A program made the position numbers and the translations under genes. Under the pieces are notes generated by a model that was not told where the DNA came from, ran no database searches, and saw only the letters and a program-made list of their open reading frames with translations. Positions 24,571-36,360 of a stretch of DNA of 64,000 bases are shown here, one piece after another. Numbering within the stretch: position 1 is the first letter of the stretch; every line of letters begins with the position of its first letter. This DNA is from Acacia acuminata (Eukaryota; Streptophyta; Magnoliopsida; Fabales; Fabaceae): contig JAFJYI010000026.1 of the NCBI GenBank assembly GCA_019022655.1, positions 1,860,001 to 1,924,000 of the forward strand. The letters are read 5' to 3'.

Positions 24571-26295
24571 AACATGGATTTGGCTAAGTCGGGATGGAGC
24601 GGAAGCTACGGTTGCAAGAGTTAGATGAGCTTAGATTGGATGCCTATGAGAGTTCACGGTTGTACAAGGAAAAGACTAGGCATTCCATGATAAGCATATC
24701 CGAGGAAAGAATTTTACGTGGGCCGAAAGTTCTTTGTTTAACTCCGTTTGAAGTTTATGCCTGGTAAGCTTCGATCTAGATGGGATGGCTCTTTTGTGAT
24801 CACTAACATTTTTCCATTTGGTGTTGTTGAGCTATGTGGTCTACCCACAGGACAAACCTTTAAGGTCAATGGGCATCGCCTCAAGCGATTTCATGAGGGA
24901 TCCCGAAGCTGAGGAGCAGAGGTCCTCCTCATTGATGCCACTTACCCTCCATAAACCCCTTGGGGAGTATTCTTCTTCCTTCTCCCTCTTTCTTCTATTT
25001 GTTTTCCTTTTTCTACTTTGTTTGTTTTTTTTTAAAAAAATAAAAATAAATAAATAGATTCTCTCTTTCTATGATTGCTACATATTCGAACTTGGACATT
25101 CGGTTTTATTGGATTATTCTGTTGGGTCTCGCAATTCTTGACTCTTCGATTTTATGTCTTGGTAGTTGATTTGATGTTGTTGATTGCCTAAGTTGGTGTT
25201 GACCTTGTGAGATTTTGGGCCTGCATGAATGGAACTCGTCTTTTGCCATTCTTTCTTTCTGTGTGCATCGCTCATGATTTTTGTTCTCTAGAACTTGCTC
25301 CTTTCTTTTTGAAGCTACATTTTTCACTTACGTGCATAAGTATGATGGAAGCTTGTTTTCTTTCTTTCATTTTCCCACTTTGGCCAAATAGCCTTCCCCT
25401 TACATTATATTCCCTTTGCTAGCCCCTTTGTGCCTTCTTGACTCATTCTTTTCTAAGCCACATTACAAGCCTAAGCGTAAAACCATTTTATTCCGTACCT
25501 TGAAAATTTATTGAGCATTGATTTCACCTTGGTTTTGTGTTTCAATGTGGGGGTTGCCAGGTGTGCAACATTTTAAGTCTCGGGGGAGTATGAGTATTTG
25601 ATTTTGATTTTGTGCCATTCATCATTTGGCATTAATGTTGGTCATTGTGATTCTATACCAAAAAAAAAAAAAAAGGTACAAAAAAAAGTACAAAAAAAAA
25701 AAGGAAAAAAAAAAAAGAAAAGAAAAAAAGTACAAAAAAAAAAAAAAAAAGAAAAAAAAGGAGAAAAAGAAAAAGAAAGAAAGAGAGAGGGGGAAGCAAT
25801 GTAAAGAAGGAGAAATAAAAAGAAATGATATTGAGATGATTTGTTATTATTAATTGATTTTCTTTGAATTTCTTGGGTGCTTAGCCTATCATATCCATAC
25901 TTATTCACACCTATACCCTAGCCCCATTACAACCTTCAATAACAAGCTCTCTTGATTTTTGCATGCATGTGTTATAAGTAGTGGAGAAGTAGAAATTGAG
26001 CAAGCTTATGGTAGAACAATTTTCTTGAGTAGAATTTGAGCGATACACTTGTTTACCCTATACACTTGAAAGATTGATTGAGGGCATCCTTGAGAGACCA
26101 TCTTGTGTGATTAGTATCATTGATTGAGATTACCAGGATTTGTAATTGGAGATGAAAGGATTTTGGTCTTGATTGATTGGTCTTTTGAAGCTTTGTGTCC
26201 CTTGCTAAATTTTTGCATTGTTAGCAATTGTTAGAAAGGAAGAGCTTTTCATTTTAGTTTTTTCTTTGAATTTTGCTCGGGAGTGCAAAAAGATA
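24571..26295 (+). other. Athila 3' non-coding region between integrase and PPT
   Basis: No recognisable env-like frame was found. It contains a purine-only tract at about 25,660-25,800 (runs of A broken by G and spaced GTAC words), which produces Lys-rich spurious frames. The rest is T-rich. Long spacers here are usual in Athila/Tat elements. Confidence 0.6.
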
Positions 26296-26309
26296 AGTGT
26301 GGGGGAATT
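26296..26309 (+). other. Polypurine tract of the Athila-type element
   Basis: AGTGTGGGGGAATT lies immediately before the 3' LTR start TGATGATTG, the expected position for the plus-strand primer of reverse transcription. Confidence 0.7.
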
Positions 26310-27434
26310 TGATGATTGAATATTATTACACTTATTTGTATCTCTTGGTGAATAAATTTAGGATTGTTTAGTTAATAAATAATGGATTTTATTACTTAAT
26401 TGGGCTTTGAGCTTTTAATTGGATTTGATTCATTCTTTATGATTAAATTCTAGATTTACGAGTGATTTAGTATTTTCGCCATAACTTTTGATCTAGATAT
26501 CTGATTAGCCTGATTCTTTTTCCTTTTTTAGATGATTCAGAGAGCTACAATTGTTATGAAGACTCGAAAGGCTGATTTGGACAAGAAGATGGACGAAATT
26601 GGAGCTAAAGACAGACTCATTTTTTCGGATTTTTATTTCTGCTCGAATTTTGTAATAAAGACCATTTATTAGAGATTTCTTATTTTTGTTTTGGGCCAAC
26701 AGTATGGCCTATTTCGTTTTGGCATGACAGCTAGGTTTTATTTAGTTAGGTCAGCCGCCAAAATATTCTCATTCACGTTTTAGACAGTTTTGGATTGAAA
26801 GACAGAAGTTTAATTTTCTCTACAATGTTCTTCACATTCTTCTTCATCTTTTCTTCTGTATTTTGCTTAGCCATGCTTGGCTAAACTTCGTAGTTAACCC
26901 AACGTGAGGATTCCATGATTCGTCAGAGAACTTGTGCTTATTCGGTAATTTAACTCGTTTCTATTTTCCTCTAATCGGATCCGATTTGAAATAGTTCGAA
27001 TATTAGATTTAATATTCGGTTTGGTTTATCCCAAGGACTGAATTCGAACTAGGTTTTAAGTTTTTTCTTGTGCGATCGCACGGTGGGACGCGTTGTTCGG
27101 ACATATTCTAGGCGATCGTCTAGTCGAGGGATTTTACGGGCGAATCGAGAGATCTCGGTTCGTCGAGCCAAACGTGGGTTATTTATATTTTGTTCAATGA
27201 TGGAAGTCTGCGGAATCCGAATGTTGGGTTGATCAATTTTAATCTTCTTCTTCTCATTTTCTTTTTTTTGCTTCATTTAAATTGCATTTCTATTTTAGTT
27301 TATTAATTTAAAAATCCAAAACTAATCCCCCCCTTGTTTTCATTGCATTTGCATGACATTTAAATTACTTAGGATTGATAAAAGGCTCTCGAAAAAAAGA
27401 GAACGATTAGGTTTCTTTTATCTGCAATCCTTGG
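26310..27434 (+). repeat. 3' LTR of the Athila-type element
   Basis: Direct repeat of 17,606-18,735. It lacks the hairpin found at the 5' copy's edge. It ends near CAATCCTTGG, about 1.1 kb upstream of the PPR start codon and only a few hundred bases from the probable first PPR exon. Confidence 0.85.
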
Positions 27435-28566
27435 TTAATTGTTGATTGTGGGCCGGCGAAATTTAATAAAGTCTTCATCACGGTCGGTTTTGAACCTTGG
27501 ATTTCCCTCCATATTCTCTCCCCACTCAGCTAACTCCAAACGCACCGTTTTTCTTATCAAACAAAATCTTAGCCGTTCTCATTTTGCAATGAAGTTGAAC
27601 CGTCAACGGCAACTTTATTTCAGCCGCCCGTTCTCTCCATTTCTCCTTTGCTTTTCGCCTGTTCCTCAGTCGCAAGTCGCAACCCCACCCTCGCCGCCGC
27701 CCGCCGTTATCTTTTTCCTTCCTTGCGGTCCTTGTACGGCTTCGTGATAGAATGGACTCATCGTTCACCCGTACTCCATCGTTCTCGTCTAAGTCTTCAT
27801 CGCCATCGCCCTGATCCGCATCGTTATCTGGAGAAGAGAGGTAAGGTCCCATTCTTCCATACCACTGATTTCTTATTCTTTAAAATGCTTTCCTCCCTAT
27901 CTTTGTATCTTTATTTATAGTATTCTAAATCTAAATTGGAATTTTATTTTTCAAAGTGGTTGGGACTTGGGTGTTTCACAGTAAGTCTTGTGCTAGAGAA
28001 TAAGGCGTAATTTACATTGTGTTTTTGTGTTTTATTATTTTAATCTTGCGTGCAGTTTTGAGATTGCAACTACTAGTGTCACTTGGGGGAGTGCAGGCAG
28101 AACCAAGAGTTAGTTGAACCATTGAAGTTCACCCTCTCCTGATTCAAAATATTTGCATTTTCAGTCTCAAATTTTTCCCCCATCACTATAGTGTTTGTCT
28201 CCTGATTTATACCGAATAATGTTATGATGCTAGTCTACTCTCAAATCTCAACTTGCATTCCTCAATAGGGGAATGAGAGTTCAAGAATTTTATGTCGGGT
28301 CAACCCGGCGATGCTAAAATACACCATGGCCAGCGAGAAGCTCTGCATGTATTGACGTTGGGCCATTGCGGGATTTGGAAATCGCGGGAGTGCTTGTTAG
28401 GATGGTTGATATTTGATTCAACTCTTGTGCTTACTTTTTGAGAGCTGTTGGTTCATCCCTTGAGGTTTTCTGTTTCCATAGCATTCGACAAGTTTGCTTT
28501 CGCCTTCTTATTTTAATATTTTGCATCATTCATCGTGGAGAAAGTAAACTTGTATACTCTCTTCAA
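27435..28566 (+). promoter_or_regulatory. Promoter and probable spliced 5' UTR of the PPR gene
   Basis: 27,540-27,840 is GC-richer and pyrimidine-rich (plant 5' UTR-like) and ends GAGAAGAGAG followed by GTAAGG, a strong donor at 27,841. Possible acceptors are near 28,055 (GCGTGCAG) and 28,267 (CTCAATAG). Open frames on both strands here show no recognised domain. The exon-intron structure is inferred. Confidence 0.4.
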
Positions 28567-30804
28567 ATGGCGAGACTATGCCTTTTTCGTCCTAAATTTG
28601 CTTTCAGTATTGTTATGGCCTGCACAAAGCCTAGTCTTTATGGCCAACCCTTCATTGCAAGTCGTTCCTGCTACTTAGCTTCTGTTATGGATCTTGGGTC
28701 TCCCCAGACCTGTGAGTCATTGAGAAATTTCAATGAAGAATCAGTTGCCTCAAGTTCTCTTTCTGATGCATTTTTGGTGGAAAAGGTTTTCTTGAGCTTG
28801 AGGCAAGGATATCTCAGTTCATTGAGCAATTACCTTTTCCGTTCTTCAGACCCATCAGTTGTTGTTGAAGTTCTTTATCGATGTCGTGAAAACTTGATCC
28901 TGGGTCAGAAGTTTGTCAAGACGATTATGGTACACTGTCCAAACTTTAAGCACTCATCCCTCTCGTTGAGTGCAATGATTCACATTTTGGTGCGTTGTAG
29001 GAAGCTACCAGAAGCACAGGGTTTGATTCTTAGAATGATAAGGAGGAGTGGCGCTTCACGTGTCGAGATTGTTGAGTCCTTGGTTTCCACGTATGTCAAC
29101 TGTGGTTCCAATTCTTTTGTTTTTGATTTTTTAATAAGGACGTTTGTTCAGGCGAGGAAATTAAGAGAAGGGTCTGAGGCATTTCGGTTGTTGACAAGTA
29201 AGGGATTTTGTGTTTCTATAAATGCTTGTAATGCTCTTCTTGGTGCCCTTGTGAAGGTTGGTTGGATGGATTTGGCATGGAATATTTATGAAGATATTGT
29301 GAGAAGTGGGACACAGATGAATGCATATACTCTAAATATTATGGTTAATGCTTTGTGTAAAGATTGCAAAATGGACCAAGTTAAACCTTTCTTGACAGAA
29401 ATGGGGGATAAGGGGCTTTTTCCAGATACTGTAACATACAATACTCTAATCAGTGCATGTTGTCGTGAGGGGCTTGTAGAAGAGGCTTTTGAATTAATGA
29501 ACTCAATGAAGCTTAAGGGGCTGAAGCCTGGCCTTTTTACTTATAATGCTATTATCAATGGCTTATGTAAGAATGGAAACTATGTGAGAGCAAAGGAACA
29601 TTTTTATGAGATGTTGAGGATGGGATTGAGTCCCGATACCGCCACTTTTAATACATTGCTTGTCGAAAGTTGTAAAAAGGATAACATTTATGAAGCTGAA
29701 AAGATTTTTAAGGAAATGTCAGATCATGGAGTTGTTCCAGATTTATTTAGCTTTAGCTCACTTATACGGTGGTTCTCCAGGAATGGAGACTCTGATCAGG
29801 CCTTAGCATATTTTGGGAGAATGAAGAATGTTGGGTTGGTTCCTGATACTGTTATATATACTATTCTTATAGATGGGTACTGTAGAAATGGCAAAATGTC
29901 TGAGGCTTTGAAGATGCGAAATGAGATGGTAGAGCAGGGCTGTCCTATGGATGTGGTTACATACAATGCTATATTGAATGGATTGTGTAGGGAAAATATG
30001 CTTGTTGATGCTGATAGGCTATATAAGGAAATGGTGGAAAGGGGGATTTTTCCTGATTTCTTCACCCTCACCACTCTCATTCATGGCTATTGTAAAAATG
30101 GAAACATGACTAGAGCGCTTAATTTGTTTGAGACTATGACTCAAAGGAACCTTAAGCCTGATGTTGTGACATATAATACATTGATGGACGGCTTCTGCAA
30201 AATAGGTGAAATGGAAAAGGCAAAGGAGTTGTGGCATGACATGATATGTAGTGAAATTTTACCCAACCATATATCATATAGCATTTTGATAAATGGATAC
30301 TGCAACTTAGGTCTTGTGTCTGAAGCATTCAGGTTGTGGGATGAAATGGTAGAGAAAGGCATAAAACCCACCCTGGTTAATTGTAACACCATTGTAAAAG
30401 GCTATTGTTGGTTTGGTAATGTTTCAAAGGCAAGTGAGTTTTTGAACAAGATGATATTGGAAGGTGTTTTACCTGACTGTATCACATACAATACTCTAAT
30501 AAATGGTCTTTTAAGGGAAGAGAATTTGGACAAGGCTTTCATTTGCATTAATAGCATGGAAAAACAAGGGATACTGCCTGATATTATCACATACAATGCA
30601 ATTCTTAATGGATATTGCAGGCAAGGCAAAATGCAAGAGGCTGTGATGGTTTTGCATAAGATGATCGACAAAGGTGTCAATCCTAATAGATCAACATACA
30701 CGTCATTGATAAATGGGCATGTCTCTCAAAACAACCTGAAAGAGGCATTCCGCTTCCATGAAGAGATGCTGCAGAGAGGATTTGTTCCAGATGACAAATT
30801 CTAA
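28567..30804 (+). CDS. P-class pentatricopeptide repeat (PPR) protein, probably organellar
   Basis: Intronless and intact, 745 codons plus stop. The first in-frame ATG after the stop at 28,414 is at 28,567, with A at -3 and G at +4. The first 41 residues contain no acidic residue and several Arg/Lys/Ser, as expected of a mitochondrial or plastid targeting peptide. A degenerate repeat is followed by 16 uniform 35-residue P-type PPR motifs at about residues 183-742 (for example VVTYNTLMDGFCKIGEMEKA), ending DDKF. There is no E, DYW or SMR extension. Such proteins bind organelle RNA one base per repeat and act in its processing, stability or translation. The overall layout and C-terminus resemble Arabidopsis At5g01110, from memory rather than a search. 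Confidence 0.93.
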   Translation: MARLCLFRPKFAFSIVMACTKPSLYGQPFIASRSCYLASVMDLGSPQTCESLRNFNEESVASSSLSDAFLVEKVFLSLRQGYLSSLSNYLFRSSDPSVVVEVLYRCRENLILGQKFVKTIMVHCPNFKHSSLSLSAMIHILVRCRKLPEAQGLILRMIRRSGASRVEIVESLVSTYVNCGSNSFVFDFLIRTFVQARKLREGSEAFRLLTSKGFCVSINACNALLGALVKVGWMDLAWNIYEDIVRSGTQMNAYTLNIMVNALCKDCKMDQVKPFLTEMGDKGLFPDTVTYNTLISACCREGLVEEAFELMNSMKLKGLKPGLFTYNAIINGLCKNGNYVRAKEHFYEMLRMGLSPDTATFNTLLVESCKKDNIYEAEKIFKEMSDHGVVPDLFSFSSLIRWFSRNGDSDQALAYFGRMKNVGLVPDTVIYTILIDGYCRNGKMSEALKMRNEMVEQGCPMDVVTYNAILNGLCRENMLVDADRLYKEMVERGIFPDFFTLTTLIHGYCKNGNMTRALNLFETMTQRNLKPDVVTYNTLMDGFCKIGEMEKAKELWHDMICSEILPNHISYSILINGYCNLGLVSEAFRLWDEMVEKGIKPTLVNCNTIVKGYCWFGNVSKASEFLNKMILEGVLPDCITYNTLINGLLREENLDKAFICINSMEKQGILPDIITYNAILNGYCRQGKMQEAVMVLHKMIDKGVNPNRSTYTSLINGHVSQNNLKEAFRFHEEMLQRGFVPDDKF

Positions 30805-33010
30805 GATTTTTGAGCTAGTCGGACATATAAGCATCTCATTTCACATCCCATATTTGAAGGTTGGACATGTTCTCTTTTAGTGTCATCTTAGTTTTCATAT
30901 AGCATCCTAGGCCTTGATTTTGTAGGCTTGTGATGGTTCACTTGCTCATGTAATTCTCTAATGTGTCAGGTCTAAAAGTGACCAGAGAATATTATCAAAG
31001 AAAGAGAATGGGACTTTGCCTAATATAAAGAAAGGAGTGTGAGATGCAGTGGTGGACTATGCTGTGGCATCATGAAGAAGGTAAGGCCATTTCTGACTTA
31101 GTTATTGAAGGTAAAATTTTGGTTGTACATGTCCAGTGTCTATAAAATTATTTATTCTTTGCACATCTAGAAAGGTACATATATTATATGCATCCTTCTG
31201 GTTAGGTGTAAGGTGGACCTTGGGTGGTAATTGGATGCAAGCTAGATGCCTAAATATTACTGTTAAATCTATAAAATTATGTATTCTTTGCACATCTAGA
31301 AAGGTGTGAGGTGGGCTTTCGAGAATGTTATTATTATTATTATTATTAATTTTTTTTTTATTTTTTTTTTTTTGGGTAGGGTGGCGATTACAGAAAGATT
31401 TTTAATTCTTTGTCCATTCTAGGAACAGTCCTTTTGAACTCTGCGAGTATAAAGAAAGAAGTTCAGAGGAAATAGAAAGAATTTCATTTGTAAATTAGGA
31501 AAGAAACGTGTAAGTAATTGAAAAATATTAATGAAATCATATAGGAAAACTGGTTATTTGGAGAGGAAATAGAAGTTCAGAGGATCAAATGAACTGAGGA
31601 ATAACTTGTGAATTTAAACTTAAAAACATACTAGAACGCATGAATATTTATTGAAACAGCTGCAGAAGGCAGAGAAGACGGATGACTGGGTAAAAAAAAA
31701 CCAAAAAAATTGCTGCATGGGATCGGATGCCACAAGGGCATTGAGTTGTTTTTTTTGGGGGGGGGGGGGGGGGGGGCCTAACAGTTAGAGTTAGGACAAC
31801 TTGACAATGTGAACAAGGCTAATTATTTTTTTTTTTTTTTTTTTTTTTTTAAATAAATAAATGTTATAGGACCATGGTGAAATTTTAAATTAAGTGTAGG
31901 GATTAAAATGGTAAGTTAGCCTATGAGTCATGTCATAATTGGGTTTTTCTTTTTCAAAATTTAAAATCTCCGACGTCAAAGGATAAGATCTGGTCAATTT
32001 CTTTGATAATGAGTTGTCTATTTAATTATATCTACATGTAAGAGACACTAGTGTACTTTTTATATAGCCCACGCCTTCTGTTCCCTTCCTCTGTTCTTGT
32101 TCTGCATCATTATCGGTATTTTTTCCATTGTACAAACGGTTATAGTACAAGGCTTCATGCTGGAAGGGCGGAACTAGTATGTGGAAACACAATTAACTGG
32201 ATTATGGGAGTGGTAAAACATTTCAATTTATATCTTGAAATTATTCTGGGTTCTTACTTCTCACTTCTGAATTATTATTTTTCAGATGAAAGAAAATAAG
32301 GAAAGAGGGAATACATGAGAGAGGATGAACTATCATCGTGAAGATAAGGTTGTGGGATGAAATGGTAGAATAAGGTATGTGACATCCAAGGTTACGAGGC
32401 TTGTGTTTATTCATCAAATGAAGAGAAGAATGCCCCATTTTATTGGTCTTGTCTCAGTGGACATGTTTTAGGTACTTACTATCTTTACTTTGAACATACA
32501 TGTTGATTTCACTATTCACAGTTTGTTTTTTTTTTAAACAAAAAGCACTTTTCAGGTGAGAAGTGACGTCTATTAAAAAGAAAATGATAGAAAATTGTTT
32601 GAGGTATTTGAACATGTACAAAGCAGGTCATTGGATGTATGAACAAGAATGGTAGATCAAGTAATATGCAGTCATCTGAAAATAGGTAAAGGAAGATTGA
32701 AGAGAACATTCAATAAAATTATTAAGTGATGCTTTTTAGATAACTATTTATTTGAAAATTTGGTTGTTGACAAAGCAAAATAATGTTATGTAGTCTATGT
32801 GGCCAACCCCACTTAATGTGGGCTGGTCTCATTGTATCTGATGTGTGAAGAAACACTATTCAAGTGGTGAAGAAATTGATATTGTCAAGAGCTAATGTTG
32901 ATGTTTAAATAGGTATTTACATTCCAACTTGAGAGACTGAAGCTTTTTAAATAGGCTTTAAATTATTTTACTGGCCCTTTTGTGTGTATCTGTTATTCCC
33001 ATATAACTAT
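30805..33010. other. 3' flank of the PPR gene, no further gene seen
   Basis: Holds the 3' UTR, a short tandem duplication (31,138-31,315), long G and T homopolymers (about 31,757-31,776 and 31,824-31,850) and a small PPR-like scrap at 32,345. Open frames are short and without domains. Confidence 0.5.
31136..31315. repeat. ~131-bp-spaced duplication downstream of the PPR gene
   Basis: A 36-base block beginning CTATAAAATTAT and ending CATCTAGAAAGGT occurs at about 31,139 and again at about 31,269 with one mismatch. The intervening text partly repeats as GTAAGGTGGACCTT and GTGAGGTGGGCTTT. Confidence 0.6.
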
Positions 33011-33293
33011 TACTCCCTTCTCCTCCGATCTTTAATATAAGGTCTAGGTCTTTAATATATGTCTAATTATGATTTTGATCTTAATATAAATACATATTTC
33101 TCATATTTTTCAATATTTTTTCAAATTACTCTTATTCATGTCTCTCATTCATAATCAAATAAAAGAAAAATGATAGAGAATTAATAAAGATGATTATGAT
33201 GTTTTAAAAAAAATATTATATTAGTTATATATTAACTAATTTTTTTAATCTAATTAAATTAGGTAAATATATTTTATAGATAGGAGAAAGTAT
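33011..33293. mobile_element. Stowaway-like MITE
   Basis: Begins TACTCCCTTCTCCT and ends AGGAGAAAGTA, imperfect inverted ends flanked by TA, as in Tc1/mariner Stowaway MITEs. AT-rich and non-coding. Confidence 0.5.
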
Positions 33294-33889
33294 TTGATAT
33301 AAGCAAATGAACAAATCTTATTCTTGACAAGTGGTATACATATTCACATTGTATGGAATCTCAAATTATTTTTCAATGTCGGTGTTAAAACTTTTATATA
33401 GACGTACAAAGCTTGTACAATTTCGATTCGGAGCTGATGGAAATAATATATTGACTAAATAATAAGTGTGCCTGCAAGTTGTCTTTAATTTAAAAAATAA
33501 TAATATTCAGGAGAAATTTTAAAGCCCAAAGCCCCATCATTTTATTTTATGATTTCAGATCTTCAATTATTAAAGTGAAGTAGTAGTATTTGAAGACATC
33601 AATACTCTAAACTTTCCATTTTCTTTCTAAAAACATTTTCGTACGTGATAAATATTGCCTAATTCTATAATAAGCTATGCAAAATTTAGTTAATAAAGTC
33701 CCATTAAAATTAATAACTCAACCTCATTATTATTGCCTAGTAAGATATTATCTATATTTTATTTAATTAACTCTTATGATCCTTAATTCTAATATCACTT
33801 CAAGATTTTTTGGCATGGCGAAATTATAAAATTACAAATTTAGTTAATATTAGATCAAACAATAAAAATATAGCCTCTGTAATAATATA

Positions 33890-34620
33890 AATAAATAAAG
33901 TGTATAGATAATTTAATTAGACCTTGTATTATTTTAAATTGCATCAAAGTAAGTCTTCCTTTTGGGGTAAAGTTTAGCAATTTTTGGTTGTGAACTTAAT
34001 TGAATGTAGAACCTAGTTTGTAGGTAAATTTGATCATAAATGTAAAATACTTTCTCAATTTATTTATTATATTTATCATTTTAATAAATTAATTTTTAAA
34101 TCTTATTAATTGAAAAAAATCTAATCTTTAAGAATATTTTTTGTGATTTTTCACAATTTGTAAATTAAATATATTTTTTTTCAAGAAAATTAAATATTTT
34201 TCAATTAATATGATTTAAAATATTAATTTATTAAAATACTAATATATAGGCATGCTTTTTAGTCAACATTTAATTCATACTTATCGCTTAAAATTGTTGA
34301 GTTAAGTTTTCATAATCAGTTAACTGTTAGCATTAAGGGATCAAACATGGACTTTATAAACTTATGACTAAAATGATACTAGAGATGTAAACATAAAGGA
34401 CTAAATGTATACTTTAGCTTATAAATAAATAGGTGTACAGCTAATTTAATTGGACCATGTCTTTAAATTGCATCCAACTAAGTCTTCCTTCTTGTACCCT
34501 AAAGTTTAGCAATTTTTGGTTGTGAAAGGGACTGAATGTAGAGCCTAGTTTGTAGGTGAACTTTGGTCATAAATGTAAAACACTTTTTCAATTTATTTTT
34601 TATATTTATCATTTGAAAAA
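33890..34620. repeat. ~535-bp-spaced internal duplication in copy 1
   Basis: The segment from about 33,890 to 34,090 (CATCAAAGTAAGTCTTCCTT, TTTAGCAATTTTTGGTTGTG) recurs from about 34,424 to 34,620 with modest divergence. The other two segmental copies have this block once or not at all. Confidence 0.7.
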
Positions 34621-35050
34621 AAAAAATTAACTTTCTTAACTTATAAATTGATATATAATTTAATGTTAAACGAAAATATTTTAAAAGATTATGTGGTATA
34701 TCTATAATTAAGTAATTTATTTATCCTTTTCAATCTTACTAAATTAGGTAAATTGGTTTTACATTAAATATTAAAGGAGTGTGATCTAATTTATACTCGT
34801 ACTTTTTTGGGTCAGAATTTATACTCGTACTTTAATACAAGAAAATGTAATTGTATACTGAAGGAAAAAGTCCTAAAAAACAGGAAAGGAGGAAAATAAG
34901 AAAATTACAAATTACAAATTATGTTTTTGTGTGACGGAAAAGACTGCATATTGGCAGGTGAAACACAACACAAAGAGAGCCAACCAAGAGAACACCAAAT
35001 TGGCCTTTTAGAGTTTTAGTCTTGTGCGGTGACTCAACCCATTTTTAGTT

Positions 35051-35282
35051 GGGAAAATTCATTTCAGATCAAAAGACTAAAAAAATGTTATAAAAGTTTT
35101 AAAGGAAATTTAGATGTTAGAAAAGTCTAAAGAGTTGTTAATCCACAGATAAATTGTTAATAAATAGATGAGAGTTGTTAATATCACGGAAGAAGTTGTT
35201 TACGGGACTTTTTTAACATCTAAATTTTTCTTGGATTTTTTGACATTTTTTGTTCCTTTGGGACCTAAAAAGGAATGTTCTC
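35051..35282. mobile_element. Fold-back MITE with 9-bp target duplication
   Basis: Element of 232 bp flanked by TTTTTAGTT at 35,042-35,050 and 35,283-35,291. Copies 2 and 3 show the empty site with one TTTTTAGTT or a one-base variant. The arms are inverted repeats, including AATTTAGATGTTAGAAAAGT against its complement. Nine-base duplications fit the Mutator superfamily. Confidence 0.75.
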
Positions 35283-35488
35283 TTTTTAGTTTTTAATGTT
35301 TGTTTGGATTTTAGAAGTTGCTATTTTTCAACATAATTTACAAGTATATGAAAAGAGAGTTTTGTTTTAATTTATAAGAACATATTTTTTGAATGCCAAC
35401 TCAAATATGCCCTTAATATTACCTCCCATATTGGTATACTCTATATATAATCATCAGCGTACATTTTCAAATTAGCAAAAAAGAAAAG

Positions 35489-36309
35489 ATTAAGGAGCAA
35501 TTTGGCTAACAAACTTTTACCTCAGGAGCGCCCAGCACAAATAATTTTCTAGCGGACCTTAAATGCAAAAAAACTTTTAAAAATATAAAGTAAGCACAAT
35601 GCCGTTAGAAAAAATAATTTCCGTTATCTAAAGTAAAAATTGGCCAACGAACTTTTACTTCAAGAATGCTCAACACAAAAGAATTTTACTGTACAAAAAA
35701 GTTGTACTCCTGACACAAAAAAATTCATGTGCGATCCACCTAAAATCCGACTATTTACAAACTTTTTGGACCCCTAACTATGTGCATTGGGGTTAAAAAA
35801 AGTGAATGTAAAAAAAAAAAAAAAAAATCACAAATGTAAAACTAACACAAAATTCTAAATTTCACTAAATTAAATTAAATTTTTCTTAATTGTTATTATT
35901 TAAAACTACTTGTATAGATATCTATGGACAAGAATTACTCATTATTCAATTTTGTCAAAATTATAATTTGCTAAAATAAAAAAAAATTTTAATTAAAAAT
36001 ATAATAATATGATTTAATAAAACTCAAGGTGTTTTATAATTTATTATATACGTTAAACAAAAAAACTATATGATTTATTTTTATTTTAGAAGAAATTTAT
36101 GTGAGTTAAAAAATTCATTTAATGTTAATAAAATTTAAAAAATCAAAAAATGTATTATATCTGAAAGAAATGAAATGAGTTTAAATTTTATTTTTATAAA
36201 AAGAGCTTAATGTATATCACCGTTGACACTTAATAATATAAATTTGGCAACTTAATGATATATTTGTTAATTAAATAATCTATTGATTATATGAATATGG
36301 GACTTGTTG

Positions 36310-36360
<51 letters not shown>

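Larger units (their letters stand above)
17606..27434 (+). mobile_element. Athila-type Ty3/gypsy LTR retrotransposon, full-length but broken
   Basis: Two direct LTRs (17,606-about 18,735 and 26,310-about 27,434) flank gag and pol remnants in the order gag, protease, reverse transcriptase, RNase H, integrase. The lineage follows from protein phrases such as YPLPFIDQMLERLAGKSHYY, FMDDF and RSFLGHAGFYRRFIRDFSKT, which are typical of the Athila branch. A long non-coding region between integrase and the 3' LTR also fits. Stops and frameshifts occur in gag, before RT, after RNase H and twice in integrase, so it cannot be autonomous. A five-base target duplication could not be confirmed (CCGGT precedes the 5' LTR). 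Confidence 0.85.

Noticed and set aside
25598..25908. Lys-rich and Phe-rich frames
   Set aside because: Both strands of a purine tract in the Athila spacer.
27526..27852. Minus-strand frame of 108 residues, Asp/Arg-rich
   Set aside because: Opposite the PPR 5' leader; no recognised domain and no supporting signals.
28438..28566. N-terminal extension of the PPR protein
   Set aside because: It would need a TTG start; the first in-frame ATG is 28,567 in good context.
29796..30701. Minus-strand frames inside the PPR gene
   Set aside because: Shadows of a strongly supported PPR coding sequence.
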